A stretch of 64,000 bases of DNA from Thalassobaculum sp965228445 (GTDB lineage Bacteria > Pseudomonadota > Alphaproteobacteria > Thalassobaculales > Thalassobaculaceae): assembly GCA_965228445.1 (NCBI GenBank), contig OZ245813.1, positions 3,720,001-3,784,000 on the forward strand, read 5' to 3'. Below the pieces are notes generated by a model, which was given only the letters and a program-made list of their open reading frames with translations, ran no database searches and was not told where the DNA came from. The position numbers and the translations under genes are program-made. Positions 1-7,921 of the stretch are shown here, piece after piece (the stretch's first letter is position 1; each line of letters begins with the position of its first letter).

Positions 1-350
1 CCCTGCAGGGTGCGGGCGAGGATCAGCAGCTCCAGGGTCGGCGCCAGGCCGCAGAGCAGCGAGGCGACGCCGAATCCGGCGATGCACATCATGTAGAACT
101 TCTTGCGGCCGATCACCGTGGAGAGCCAGCCGCTCAGCGGCAGGATGATGGCGTTCGTCACCAGGTAGGAGGTCAGGATCCAGGTGGACTGGTCGCGCGA
201 CGCCGATAGGCTGCCGGCGATATGCGGCAGGGCGACATTGGCGATGGAGAGGTCGAGCACCTCCATGAACGCGGCCATCGCCACCACCGGGGCGATGATC
301 CACGGGTTGACCTTGCGCCGCCCGCCGGGCGGAGAGGCGGCGTCGCTCAT
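1..350 (-). CDS. emrB: EmrB/QacA-type MFS multidrug exporter, N-terminal part (cut by window edge)
   Basis: Reading leftward from an ATG at 350-348 there is an open frame of about 116 codons with no stop before the window edge, so only the N-terminus is present. It encodes a short polar head, then a hydrophobic stretch with LDLSIANVALP, a close match to the first-helix motif of 14-helix DHA2 (EmrB/QacA) transporters, and GWLSTVIGRKKFY, which matches the cytoplasmic loop 2-3 motif A (G-x-L-x-D..GRK). The ATG overlaps the stop of the upstream membrane-fusion gene (ATGA), so both are translated from one message. Expected role: inner-membrane proton-driven drug export, working with the periplasmic adaptor encoded next door. 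Substrate unknown. Confidence 0.9.
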   Translation of the reverse strand, partial: MSDAASPPGGRRKVNPWIIAPVVAMAAFMEVLDLSIANVALPHIAGSLSASRDQSTWILTSYLVTNAIILPLSGWLSTVIGRKKFYMMCIAGFGVASLLCGLAPTLELLILARTLQ

Positions 351-1552
351 CAGTCGGCGGCTCCCTCGCCGTCCACATGGACGGTCGGGATCACCGACAT
401 GCCGAGCGACAGGGGACGCTGCGGGTCGAGCCCGTCGGTGATGACGATCTTCACCGGCACGCGCTGCACCACCTTCACGTAGTTGCCGGTCGCGTTCTCG
501 GTCGGCAGCAGGCTGAAATACGAGCCGGTGCCGCGGCCGATCGTCTCCACCCGGCCGTGCAGCGCGAGGTCGGGATAGGCGTCGACCGCGATATCGACCG
601 ACTGGCCGACCCGCATGTCGGTGAGCTGGGTCTCCTTGAAGTTCGCGACCACCCAGGGCTGGCCGAACACCAGGGAAGCCAGGGCCTGGCCGGTCTGCAC
701 GAGCTGGCCGACCACCACCGACTTCTTGGTGACGGTGCCGTCATGGGCGGCGACGATCTTGGTGTGCCCCAGCGCCACCTTGGCGGCGCGCAGCGAGGCT
801 TCGGCCTCGCGCACGGCGGCCCGGGCGGCGTCGCGCTCAGCCTCGCGGGCGGCGATCTCCCGGCGGGCGGCCTGCACGGTCTCGATGGCGGCCTCGGTCC
901 GCCGCACCTCGGCGACGGCGGCGGCGACGGCGCTGCGGGCGGCCTTGACCTGGGCGCCGGTGGTGCGGGCCCGCGCCTCGGCCGTCTCCAGCCGCTGCTT
1001 GGAGGCGAAGTCGGCGCGGCTGAGCTGGCGGTAGCGGTTGGCGTCGGCCCCGGCCTGGCCCGACTCCGCCTCGGCGGCGGTCACGTCGGCCTGGCGTTGC
1101 GCCAGGGTGCTTTCCGCCAGATCCTTGGCCGCCTGCGCCTCGGCCAGCCGGGCGTCGGTATCGGCCTCGCTGTAGGACAGGTCGGCCTCGGCCCGGGCGG
1201 CATCGGCATGGGCGCGGACCAGGGCGGCGTCGGCCTCGGCGACGCGCGCCTCGGCATCGGCGGACTCGATCTCCACCAGCACCTGGCCCTGCGCCACCGC
1301 CGAGCCTTCGGCGAAATGCACGGCGATCACCCGGCCGGTGACCTCGCTGGCGACGAGCTGGGTGTCGCCCTCTACGAAGGCGTTGTCGGTCTCCTCCTTG
1401 CCCAGCCCGTGCCACCACCAGAACGCGCCGGCCGCCCCGGCGACGATCAGGAACGCGGCCAGGAGCATCACCCGGCGGCGCTTCTTGGAGCTGTTGGTGA
1501 CGGGCTGGTCGGCCGCACCCTCGCGGGCCTCTTTCGGTGACTGGGCGTCCAC
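350..1552 (-). CDS. emrA: HlyD/EmrA-family membrane fusion protein of a tripartite efflux pump
   Basis: 400 residues from a GTG start preceded by GGGAG. A basic cytoplasmic head is followed by one membrane anchor (about residues 28-47), then the half-lipoyl segment beginning ETDNAFVEGDTQLVASEVTG, a long Ala/Glu-rich coiled-coil hairpin (about 90-270), the second lipoyl half (TKIVAAHDGTVTKKSVVVGQ) and a beta-barrel end. This order is that of EmrA-type adaptors, which link the MFS pump to an outer-membrane channel. It is co-transcribed with the emrB-like gene (4-bp overlap). No outer-membrane factor lies in the window. The 5' region holds a TetR-type palindrome, so induction by a pump substrate is likely. 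Confidence 0.9.
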   Translation of the reverse strand: MDAQSPKEAREGAADQPVTNSSKKRRRVMLLAAFLIVAGAAGAFWWWHGLGKEETDNAFVEGDTQLVASEVTGRVIAVHFAEGSAVAQGQVLVEIESADAEARVAEADAALVRAHADAARAEADLSYSEADTDARLAEAQAAKDLAESTLAQRQADVTAAEAESGQAGADANRYRQLSRADFASKQRLETAEARARTTGAQVKAARSAVAAAVAEVRRTEAAIETVQAARREIAAREAERDAARAAVREAEASLRAAKVALGHTKIVAAHDGTVTKKSVVVGQLVQTGQALASLVFGQPWVVANFKETQLTDMRVGQSVDIAVDAYPDLALHGRVETIGRGTGSYFSLLPTENATGNYVKVVQRVPVKIVITDGLDPQRPLSLGMSVIPTVHVDGEGAAD

Positions 1553-1598
1553 CGGGCGACTCCCTCTTTTTAGAACGCATTCGAGATAGATCGAACTG

Positions 1599-1615
1599 AA
1601 CTGAACCGTTCAGTT
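1599..1615. promoter_or_regulatory. TetR-type operator palindrome between emrA and tetR
   Basis: AACTGAA-CCG-TTCAGTT is a 17-bp inverted repeat with perfect 7-bp arms, lying in the 124-bp gap between the divergent emrA and tetR genes. A further AACTGAA half-site overlaps it on the left. Size and place fit a TetR-family operator controlling both genes; binding is inferred. Confidence 0.6.
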
Positions 1616-1676
1616 TTGTATTGCGCACTCATGGAAGATCACGTAGGCCACGTCAAGCTCCATCGCAGGGACGGCC

Positions 1677-2342
1677 ATGACCAGACGCGCCGACGGTCCA
1701 CGCAGCTCGCCTCGATCCCCCGCGCAGACGCCCTGCGCGGTCGAGGATGACGGGCAGGATCCGAAGACCCGCCAGATCCTCAACGCCGCCGCCGCGGCCT
1801 TCATGGAGCACGGCTTCGGTCCAGCATCCGTCGACCTGATCGCCCGCAATGCCGGCGTGTCGAAGGCCACCGTCTACACCCGGTTCTCGTCGAAGGAGGC
1901 GATGTTCGAGGCGGTGGTCGAGCGCGAGCGCCAGCGCCGGCATCTGGACGACGTGCTGACCGACAGCCACCCGGATTTCGAGACCCGGCTGCGGGCCTGG
2001 GCGGCGGGGATGGTGCAGGTCTTCACCGACCCGATCACCGCCAAGGTCTATCGCATGGTGGTCGCAGAGAGCCCGCGCTTTCCCGAACTGGGCCGGGCGT
2101 TCTACCGGTCGGCGCCGATGGCGACCCGCGAGCGGCTGGCCGGCCAGCTGACCGCGCACGGTGCGGAGGCCGGACTGGCGATCGACGACCCGATGCAGGC
2201 CGCCGCCGACTTCATCGGCCTGCTGCGCGGCGACCTCCAGCTCCGGGTCCTGCTCGACGTGGAGCATCAGCCGGACGCGGCGCGGATAGACGCGGTCGTC
2301 GACCACGCGGTCACCCTGTTCCTGAAGGCGTATCGCGCCTAA
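1677..2342 (+). CDS. TetR/AcrR-family transcriptional regulator
   Basis: 221 residues. The helix-turn-helix domain spans about residues 29-76 (TRQILNAAAAAFMEHGFGPAS...IARNAGVSKATVYTRFSSKE), followed by a helical ligand domain resembling the TetR_C/AefR-like group. AGGGA stands just before the chosen ATG. It is divergent from the emrAB-like operon and shares the 17-bp palindrome at 1599-1615, so it is most simply a local repressor released by a drug or metabolite. Its 3' end overlaps the convergent amidase gene by 4 bp. The ligand cannot be told from sequence. Confidence 0.9.
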   Translation: MTRRADGPRSSPRSPAQTPCAVEDDGQDPKTRQILNAAAAAFMEHGFGPASVDLIARNAGVSKATVYTRFSSKEAMFEAVVERERQRRHLDDVLTDSHPDFETRLRAWAAGMVQVFTDPITAKVYRMVVAESPRFPELGRAFYRSAPMATRERLAGQLTAHGAEAGLAIDDPMQAAADFIGLLRGDLQLRVLLDVEHQPDAARIDAVVDHAVTLFLKAYRA

Positions 2343-3733
2343 AGCGCCGGCGCGGCGAAGCCCGCCACGCCCTGCTGCTCCAGCCAGGCGGCGACCCGCA
2401 GGCACAGATCCTCGCGCCAGGGAGCGGCGATCACCTGGACGCCGATCGGCAGGCCGTCGCGGCGCACCGGCACCGCGCAGACCGGCAGGCCGATGGCGGA
2501 GATCGGCTGGGTGAACAGGCCGATATTCGGACGTGTAAGCACCTCGCGGCCGCGGATCGTCACCGTGCGGCAGCCGATTTCCGGCGCGGGAAACGGCGTT
2601 GCCGGGGCAAGCAACACGTCCAGGTCGTCGAAGACCTTTGCAAACTCCGCACGGTACCAGGCACGTACCTGCTGGGCGCGGGCGTACCAGGGGCCGGGCA
2701 GCATGGCGCCGGCGAGGAAACGGTCGCGGGTGTCGGGATCGAAATCGTCCAGCCGGCTGCGCAGGTGCCTCAGGTGCAGGGCCGCACTCTCCACATTGGT
2801 GATCACGAAGGCGGCGGCCCGGCCCTCCGCCACGCCCGCCACCTCCACCGGTCCGGCAGCGCCCAGCGCCGCGGCGACAGACCGAACCGCCGCGTCGGCT
2901 TCCGGCATGCCGGCCGTATCGAAATAGCCCCCGAGCGTGGCGATGCGCAGCCCCCCGATCCCGACGTCGAGCGATCCGAGCACCGGCTCGACCGGCCGTC
3001 CGGCGCAGGCGGGATCGCGGTCGGCCGCCCCCTGCATCGCGTCATAGGCGAGGGCGAGGTCGCGCACCGATCGGGCGAAGGGCCCCAGATGATCCAGGCT
3101 GTCGCAGAACGGGAAGCTGCCGCCGCGGGTCAGCCGGCCGTAGGTCGGCTTCAGCCCGAACACGCCGCAGAATGACGACGGTACCCGGATCGACCCGTTG
3201 GTGTCGGAGCCCAGGGTCAGCGCCGCCAGCCCGGCCCCCGTCGCCGCGCCGCTGCCCGACGACGACCCGCCGGCCATGCGGCCAGTGTCGTGCGGATTTC
3301 GGCAGGCGCCGTCATGGGCGTTCTCGCCGGTGAAGTCGTAGGCGTACTCGCCCATGTTCAGCCCGCCAAGCAGCACCGCGCCGGCCGCGGTCAGCCGCTC
3401 GATCAGCACGCCGTCCCGACCGGCCGGCGGCAGGTCGCGGTTGATCTTCGAGCCGGCCCGGGTCGGCAGGCCCTGGATATCGAACAGATTCTTCACCGCA
3501 AAGGGCACGCCCGCCAGCACCGGCAGCGGTCTGCCGGCGGTGCGGTCCGCGTCGATGGCGCGCGCCTGGGTCAGAGCCCGGTCGGCGGTGACGTCGGTGA
3601 AGGCATTGATCGACGGGTTCACCGCGGCCAGCCGATCCAGGGCCGAGCGCACGGCACTCTCGGCGGAGACGGAGCCGGAAGCGACCGCCTCGGCGACTTT
3701 CCACGCCGGGGCGAACGGATCGAGACCGGTCAC
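2339..3733 (-). CDS. atzE: AtzE/HpxY-like amidase (amidase signature family)
   Basis: 464 residues from a GTG start that overlaps the stop of the small atzG-like gene. It has the amidase-signature triad: Lys81 (GVPFAVKN), the cis-Ser motif GGSSSGS (155-161) and nucleophile Ser181 in GSDTNGSIRVPS. Fusion-free length and position next to DUF4089 (AtzG) and DUF3225 (AtzH) genes mark it as the AtzE/HpxY branch, not GatA. In s-triazine degraders AtzE hydrolyses 1-carboxybiuret, and in Klebsiella the hpxXYZ set is linked to oxalurate use; which substrate applies here is open. It is the last gene of an eight-gene operon that starts with an allophanate hydrolase. Confidence 0.88.
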   Translation of the reverse strand: MTGLDPFAPAWKVAEAVASGSVSAESAVRSALDRLAAVNPSINAFTDVTADRALTQARAIDADRTAGRPLPVLAGVPFAVKNLFDIQGLPTRAGSKINRDLPPAGRDGVLIERLTAAGAVLLGGLNMGEYAYDFTGENAHDGACRNPHDTGRMAGGSSSGSGAATGAGLAALTLGSDTNGSIRVPSSFCGVFGLKPTYGRLTRGGSFPFCDSLDHLGPFARSVRDLALAYDAMQGAADRDPACAGRPVEPVLGSLDVGIGGLRIATLGGYFDTAGMPEADAAVRSVAAALGAAGPVEVAGVAEGRAAAFVITNVESAALHLRHLRSRLDDFDPDTRDRFLAGAMLPGPWYARAQQVRAWYRAEFAKVFDDLDVLLAPATPFPAPEIGCRTVTIRGREVLTRPNIGLFTQPISAIGLPVCAVPVRRDGLPIGVQVIAAPWREDLCLRVAAWLEQQGVAGFAAPAL

Positions 3734-3933
3734 TTCGGCTCCTCCGCGTCGTAGACCGGTGCCAGGGCCAGGGTTCCCTCGGGCACTGGGGCCGCCTCCA
3801 GCAGCGCCGCCATCTCCCGGGCGATGGTGAGGAACGGGACGACGGCGGCGATCCGGTCCTCGTCCAGCTCCAGACCGAGGGCCGGAGCGGCGGCGCGGAT
3901 ATAGGCTTCGGGATCGAAATCGGAGGCAGCCAT
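3730..3933 (-). CDS. atzG: AtzG/HpxX-like small accessory subunit (DUF4089)
   Basis: 67 residues, no signal peptide, mostly helical, with the typical DUF4089 pattern (acidic N-terminus, central LGLELDEDRIAAVVPFL, Pro/Ala-rich tail). AtzG is known to form a heterotetramer with AtzE and is a relative of the GatC subunit of the amidotransferase; its gene nearly always precedes the amidase gene. Here the stop overlaps the GTG start of the amidase, so 1:1 synthesis by translational coupling is expected. It starts 22 bp after the atzH-like gene. Confidence 0.85.
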   Translation of the reverse strand: MAASDFDPEAYIRAAAPALGLELDEDRIAAVVPFLTIAREMAALLEAAPVPEGTLALAPVYDAEEPK

Positions 3934-3955
3934 GCGGTCCTCGCGGTGCGGGGGA

Positions 3956-4339
3956 TCAGGAAGGCGGCGGCAGCAGGCTCACATGGGCGGCCACCACCCG
4001 CCAGCCGTCGGGCATGCGTACCCAGGTCTGGCTCTGGCGGCCCATGCGGCCGTTGGAGAGCCGCCGGTATTCGGTGAAGGCGGTGGCGTGGTCGCGGCCG
4101 TAGGTGGTGATCACCGTGCGGGTCAGTTCCCGGGCGATGTCGCTGACGTCGCGGGCGCTGCGGTAGCCGGCGATCTCGCCATAGCCGTACAGCGCCTCCT
4201 GCGGGCCGTAGCGGATTGTCTTGTCCGCCTCCCAGAACAGCTCGTTCAGCACGGCGATGTCGTTGGCCATCAGCGCCGCCTCGTATCGCTCGAACGCGGC
4301 GGTGACCTCGGCCAGGACTTCGGGGATGTCGATCTCCAC
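3956..4339 (-). CDS. atzH: AtzH/HpxZ-like protein (DUF3225, NTF2/SnoaL fold)
   Basis: 127 residues from a GTG start with AGGAGG just upstream; that Shine-Dalgarno overlaps the stop codon region of the ATPase gene. The sequence (EVTAAFERYEAALMANDIAVLNELFW...YGYGEIAGYRSAR...WRVVAAHVSLLP) is a compact cone-shaped NTF2-like fold of the DUF3225 family. AtzH has been proposed to remove 1,3-dicarboxyurea formed by the carboxybiuret branch, while HpxZ is part of the oxalurate set. Its place between importer and amidase argues that it processes an intermediate of the same pathway. Exact chemistry here is not shown by the sequence. Confidence 0.8.
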   Translation of the reverse strand: MEIDIPEVLAEVTAAFERYEAALMANDIAVLNELFWEADKTIRYGPQEALYGYGEIAGYRSARDVSDIARELTRTVITTYGRDHATAFTEYRRLSNGRMGRQSQTWVRMPDGWRVVAAHVSLLPPPS

Positions 4340-4350
4340 GGGGTACCCTC

Positions 4351-5994
4351 CTACTCGGCGGCCTTGGCGAAGCCGGGCATCGTCGCGATGGCGGCGGGCG
4401 GCATCGGCGTCGCGTCCAGCAGGCTGCGGGTATAGGGATCGCTCGGCGCGCGCATGACGGCATCGGCCGTGCCTTCCTCCACCACCCTGCCCTGGCGCAT
4501 CACGATCACACGGTCGCAGAGCAGACGGACGACGTGCAGGTCGTGGCTGACGAACAGGTAGCTGACGCCGAGCTTCGAGCGCAGTTCGGCCAGCAGGTTC
4601 AGCACGATCGCCTGGATCGACACGTCCAGGGCGGCGGTCGGTTCGTCCAGGATCAGCAGCCGGGGGCGAGAGGCGAGCGCCCGGGCGATGCCGACACGCG
4701 CCTTCTGGCCGCCGGAGAGCTGATGCGGGAAGCGGTCGAGCAGGGTCAGCGGCAGGCCGACCTGGGTCGCCAGTTCCTCCACCCGCCCGGCCGGCTTCTC
4801 GTCGGTCAGGCGGCGGATCGGATCGGCGATCGCCTGGCGGGCGGTGAAGCGCGGGTTGATGCTGTCGGTGGCGTCCTGGAACACCATCTGCAGGCTGCCG
4901 CGCCGGGGATCGCGGGCGAACCTGGCCGCCGGAGTGTCGGTCAGCGGCTTGCCGTCGAGCAGGATCTCGCCGCTGGTCGGGTCGAGCAGCCGCATGACCA
5001 TGGAGGAGGTGGTCGACTTTCCGCAGCCGCTCTCGCCGACCAGGCCCAGGGTCTCGCCCTCGCGGATCTCGAAGGAGATACCGTCGACCGCGATGGATTC
5101 CGACGCCCCCTTGCCGAACACCTTGCGCAGCTCGCGGACCTGCAGCAGCGGGGCGCCCAGCACCGGCCGGGCGGGCGAGGGCACCGGCGGCTCCACCAGG
5201 TCGCCGACCTCCGCACCGGGCCGCGGCGTGGCGCGGATCAGCTTGCGGGTATAGGCGTCCTTCGGATCGGCGAAGAGGGTCTTGGGCTCGCCCGCCTCGA
5301 CCACCGCGCCGTCCTTCATGACGACGATCCTGTCGCAGTATTCGGCCGCCAGTCCGAGGTCGTGGGTGATCAGGATGGAACTCATGCCCCGGCTCTTGGT
5401 GAGCTCGGCCAGCAGGTCCATCACCACCTTCTGGGTGGTCACGTCCAGGCCGGTGGTCGGCTCGTCGGCGATCAGCAGGCGCGGGTCGCAGGCCAGGGCG
5501 ATGGCGATCACCACCCGCTGGCACATGCCGCCCGACAGCTCGAACGGATAGGCGTCGTAGCGCGCCTCCGGATCGGCGATCCGCACCGCCCGCAGCGCCT
5601 CGATCGCCTTGGCCCTGGCGGTGGAGCGGGTGGCCTGGCCGTGGCGGCGCAGCACGTCCTCGATCTGGTGGCCGACCTTGCGGATCGGGTTCAGGGCGGC
5701 GCGCGGGTTCTGGAACACCATGGAGATCTCGCGTCCGCGCATCTCCCGCATCTCGCGGTCCGACAGGCCGGTCAGGTCGATCCCGTCGAACGCGATCTGC
5801 CCGCCGGCGATCCGGCCGCTGTGCTCCAGGATGCGCATGACCGCGTAGGAGCTGACCGACTTGCCCGACCCGCTCTCGCCGACGATGCCGAGCGTCTCGC
5901 CCTTGGCCAGGGAGAAGCTGACCCCGCGCACCGCGTTCACGGTGCCGCGTCGGGTGGAGAAGGTGACGCTGAGATCCTGGACGTCGAGGAACAT
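4351..5994 (-). CDS. Dpp/Opp-type ABC importer, double ATPase (DppD-DppF fusion)
   Basis: 547 residues with two complete nucleotide-binding domains. First: Walker A GESGSGKS (39-46), signature LSGGMCQR, Walker B LLIADEPT. Second (from about residue 290): GESGCGKST, LSGGQKAR, LLILDEPT. Both carry the C-terminal oligopeptide-transporter tail (DAYTRKLIRATP, DPYTRSLLDATP). The first signature has Met instead of Gln after LSGG, seen in some DppD proteins. It powers the two permeases encoded directly upstream (3-bp gap). Four separate Dpp genes are usually DppB, C, D and F; here D and F are fused as in YejF. Confidence 0.92.
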   Translation of the reverse strand: MFLDVQDLSVTFSTRRGTVNAVRGVSFSLAKGETLGIVGESGSGKSVSSYAVMRILEHSGRIAGGQIAFDGIDLTGLSDREMREMRGREISMVFQNPRAALNPIRKVGHQIEDVLRRHGQATRSTARAKAIEALRAVRIADPEARYDAYPFELSGGMCQRVVIAIALACDPRLLIADEPTTGLDVTTQKVVMDLLAELTKSRGMSSILITHDLGLAAEYCDRIVVMKDGAVVEAGEPKTLFADPKDAYTRKLIRATPRPGAEVGDLVEPPVPSPARPVLGAPLLQVRELRKVFGKGASESIAVDGISFEIREGETLGLVGESGCGKSTTSSMVMRLLDPTSGEILLDGKPLTDTPAARFARDPRRGSLQMVFQDATDSINPRFTARQAIADPIRRLTDEKPAGRVEELATQVGLPLTLLDRFPHQLSGGQKARVGIARALASRPRLLILDEPTAALDVSIQAIVLNLLAELRSKLGVSYLFVSHDLHVVRLLCDRVIVMRQGRVVEEGTADAVMRAPSDPYTRSLLDATPMPPAAIATMPGFAKAAE

Positions 5995-5997
5995 CGT

Positions 5998-6879
5998 CTA
6001 GGTCCTTTGCCGGGGGTCGAAGATGTCGCGCAGCCCGTCGCCCAGCAGGTTGAAGGCGAAGACGGCGGTCATCAGGGCGAGGCCGGGGAAGACCGCGAGC
6101 CACCATTCGCCGGAGACGACGAAGTTCGCCCCCTCGGCCACCATGATCCCCCACTCGGCGGTCGGCGGGCGTACGCCCAGGCCGATGAAGGACAGGCCGG
6201 CGGCGTTCAGGATCGCCCAGCCCAGGTTCAGGGAGATCTGCACCATCATCGGCGGCAGGGCGTTGGGGAAGATGTGGAAGGCCAGCACCTGGAGGTCGGT
6301 GTTGCCGGACAGCCGGGCGGCCTGGGCGAAGCCGGCGTTGCGCCGGATCCGCACCTCGGCCCGGGCGACGCGGGCATAGAACGGCACGTTGATGATGGCG
6401 GTGGCGTAGATGATGTTCTCCACCGTGTTGCCCATTGCCGCGACGATGCCCATGGCCAGCACGAAGAGCGGGAAGGCCATGATCGTGTCGACCAGACGGC
6501 CGGTCACGCCGTCGATCCAGCCGCCCCAGTAGCCGGCGGCCGAGCCGATGGCGGCGCCGACGACGAAGGAGAGCGCGACGGCGGCGACCGAGATCATCAG
6601 GTCGAGGCGGGTGGCCACCAGCACGCGGGAAAACACGTCGCGCCCCAGATTGTCGGTGCCGAACCAGTGATCGGCCGAGGGCGGCTGCAGGGCGCGGGCG
6701 GCGTTGGATTCCAGCGGGTCGTAGGGGGCCAGGACCGGGCCGAGGATCGCCACCAGTAGGATCAGCGCGAACAGCGCGAAGGCGAAGGCGGTGATCGGGT
6801 TCTCGCTCAGCACGTAGACCACGTGGTCGAGAAAGCCGCGCTCTTTGACGGCGGGGGCGTCGGGTGTGGTGGCGCTCAT
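5998..6879 (-). CDS. Dpp/Opp-type ABC importer permease (DppC family)
   Basis: 293 residues, five to six membrane helices. The N-terminal OppC_N segment (NPITAFAFALFALILLVAILGPVLAPYDP) is followed by the HWFGTDNLGRDVFSRVLVATR loop typical of DppC/OppC and by a BPD_transp_1 domain with an EAA-like loop (EVRIRRNAGFAQAARLSG). It forms the membrane channel with the DppB-type partner 3 bp upstream. The context with amidases suggests the cargo is a small amide or urea derivative or a peptide-like molecule, not necessarily dipeptides. Confidence 0.92.
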   Translation of the reverse strand: MSATTPDAPAVKERGFLDHVVYVLSENPITAFAFALFALILLVAILGPVLAPYDPLESNAARALQPPSADHWFGTDNLGRDVFSRVLVATRLDLMISVAAVALSFVVGAAIGSAAGYWGGWIDGVTGRLVDTIMAFPLFVLAMGIVAAMGNTVENIIYATAIINVPFYARVARAEVRIRRNAGFAQAARLSGNTDLQVLAFHIFPNALPPMMVQISLNLGWAILNAAGLSFIGLGVRPPTAEWGIMVAEGANFVVSGEWWLAVFPGLALMTAVFAFNLLGDGLRDIFDPRQRT

Positions 6880-6882
6880 GGC

Positions 6883-7902
6883 CTAGCCCTCCCGGGTGCG
6901 CGGATCGACCAGCGTGTAGACGATGTCGATCGCGAGGTTGAGCAGGACGAACAGGATCGCCATGGCGAGCACGAAGCCCTGCACGGCGGCATAGTCGGAG
7001 ACCACCAGGGCTTCCACGGCGTAGGAGCCGATGCCGGGCCAGGAGAACACCTTCTCCACCAGTACGTTGGCGCCGAGCATGAAGGAGAAGACCATGCCCA
7101 GGGTCGTCACCACCGGCAGCATCGCGTTCTGGAAGGCGTAGCCGAGCACCACCTGCCCCTCGCCGAGCCCGGCGGCGCGCGCCGTGCGGACATAGTCCGA
7201 GGACAGGGCCTGGAGCATGGCCGCCCGGGCCATGCGGGCGAGCGGGGCGAGGGTGAACAGGGCGAGGGTGGTCGCCGGCAGGATGAGCTGGCTGAGCGCG
7301 CCGAGAGCGGTCTCCAGATCGCCGTCGAGCAGCGCGTCGATCACGTAGAAGCCGGTCACATCCGGCGGCGACAGGTAGACGAAATCCAGCCGGCCGAGCG
7401 GCGACGGCGCCCAGCCCAGCAGGTAGTAGAAGACATAGACCAGCACGATTCCGGTGAAGAAGGTCGGCAGCGACACCCCGGCGGTCACCAGGCCGCGGCA
7501 GGCATGGTCGATCCAGCGTCCCTGGTGCACGGCGGCGGCGATGCCGAGCGGCAGGGCGATGGCGCAGGACAGCAGCAGGGCCGTCAAGGTCAGCTCGAGG
7601 GAGGCGGGCAGCCGGCGCGTGAGTTCCTCCACCACCGGCTGGCCCGTGGAAAGGCTGTTGCCCAAATCGCCGCGCAGCAGGTCCGCCACGTAGTGCAGGA
7701 ACTGCACCGGCAGCGGGGCGTCCAGGCCCATCGCGGCCCGGATCTCGGCGATCGAGGCCTCGGTGGCGGCGGGGCCCGCGAAATAGGCTGCCGGATCGCC
7801 CGGCAGCATCCGCGTCAGGATGAAGCTGACGATGACCACGCCGACCAGGGCCGGAAGGGCCTGCAGGCTGCGGAACAGCACCAGTTTCGTTCGCGGGCCC
7901 AT
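6883..7902 (-). CDS. Dpp/Opp-type ABC importer permease (DppB family)
   Basis: 339 residues. The start is put at the ATG at 7902, which has GGGAGG five bases upstream; a GTG two codons earlier would sit on that Shine-Dalgarno. The protein has the DppB N-terminal helix and motif ILTRMLPGDPAAYFAGPAATEASI, then a BPD_transp_1 domain with SSDYVRTARAAGLGEGQV as its EAA loop and a C-terminal helix ending near VYTLVDPRTREG. Partner of the DppC-type permease. The gene begins 19 bp after the binding-protein gene, within the same operon. Confidence 0.92.
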   Translation of the reverse strand: MGPRTKLVLFRSLQALPALVGVVIVSFILTRMLPGDPAAYFAGPAATEASIAEIRAAMGLDAPLPVQFLHYVADLLRGDLGNSLSTGQPVVEELTRRLPASLELTLTALLLSCAIALPLGIAAAVHQGRWIDHACRGLVTAGVSLPTFFTGIVLVYVFYYLLGWAPSPLGRLDFVYLSPPDVTGFYVIDALLDGDLETALGALSQLILPATTLALFTLAPLARMARAAMLQALSSDYVRTARAAGLGEGQVVLGYAFQNAMLPVVTTLGMVFSFMLGANVLVEKVFSWPGIGSYAVEALVVSDYAAVQGFVLAMAILFVLLNLAIDIVYTLVDPRTREG

Positions 7903-7921
7903 TGTCACCTCCCTGTTGGGG

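Noticed and set aside
4534..6759. Long plus-strand open frame (741 codons) opposite the Dpp-type ATPase and permease genes
   Set aside because: Antisense shadow caused by high GC; composition is His/Gln/Arg/Gly-rich and no domain is recognised, while the minus strand encodes clear ABC proteins.
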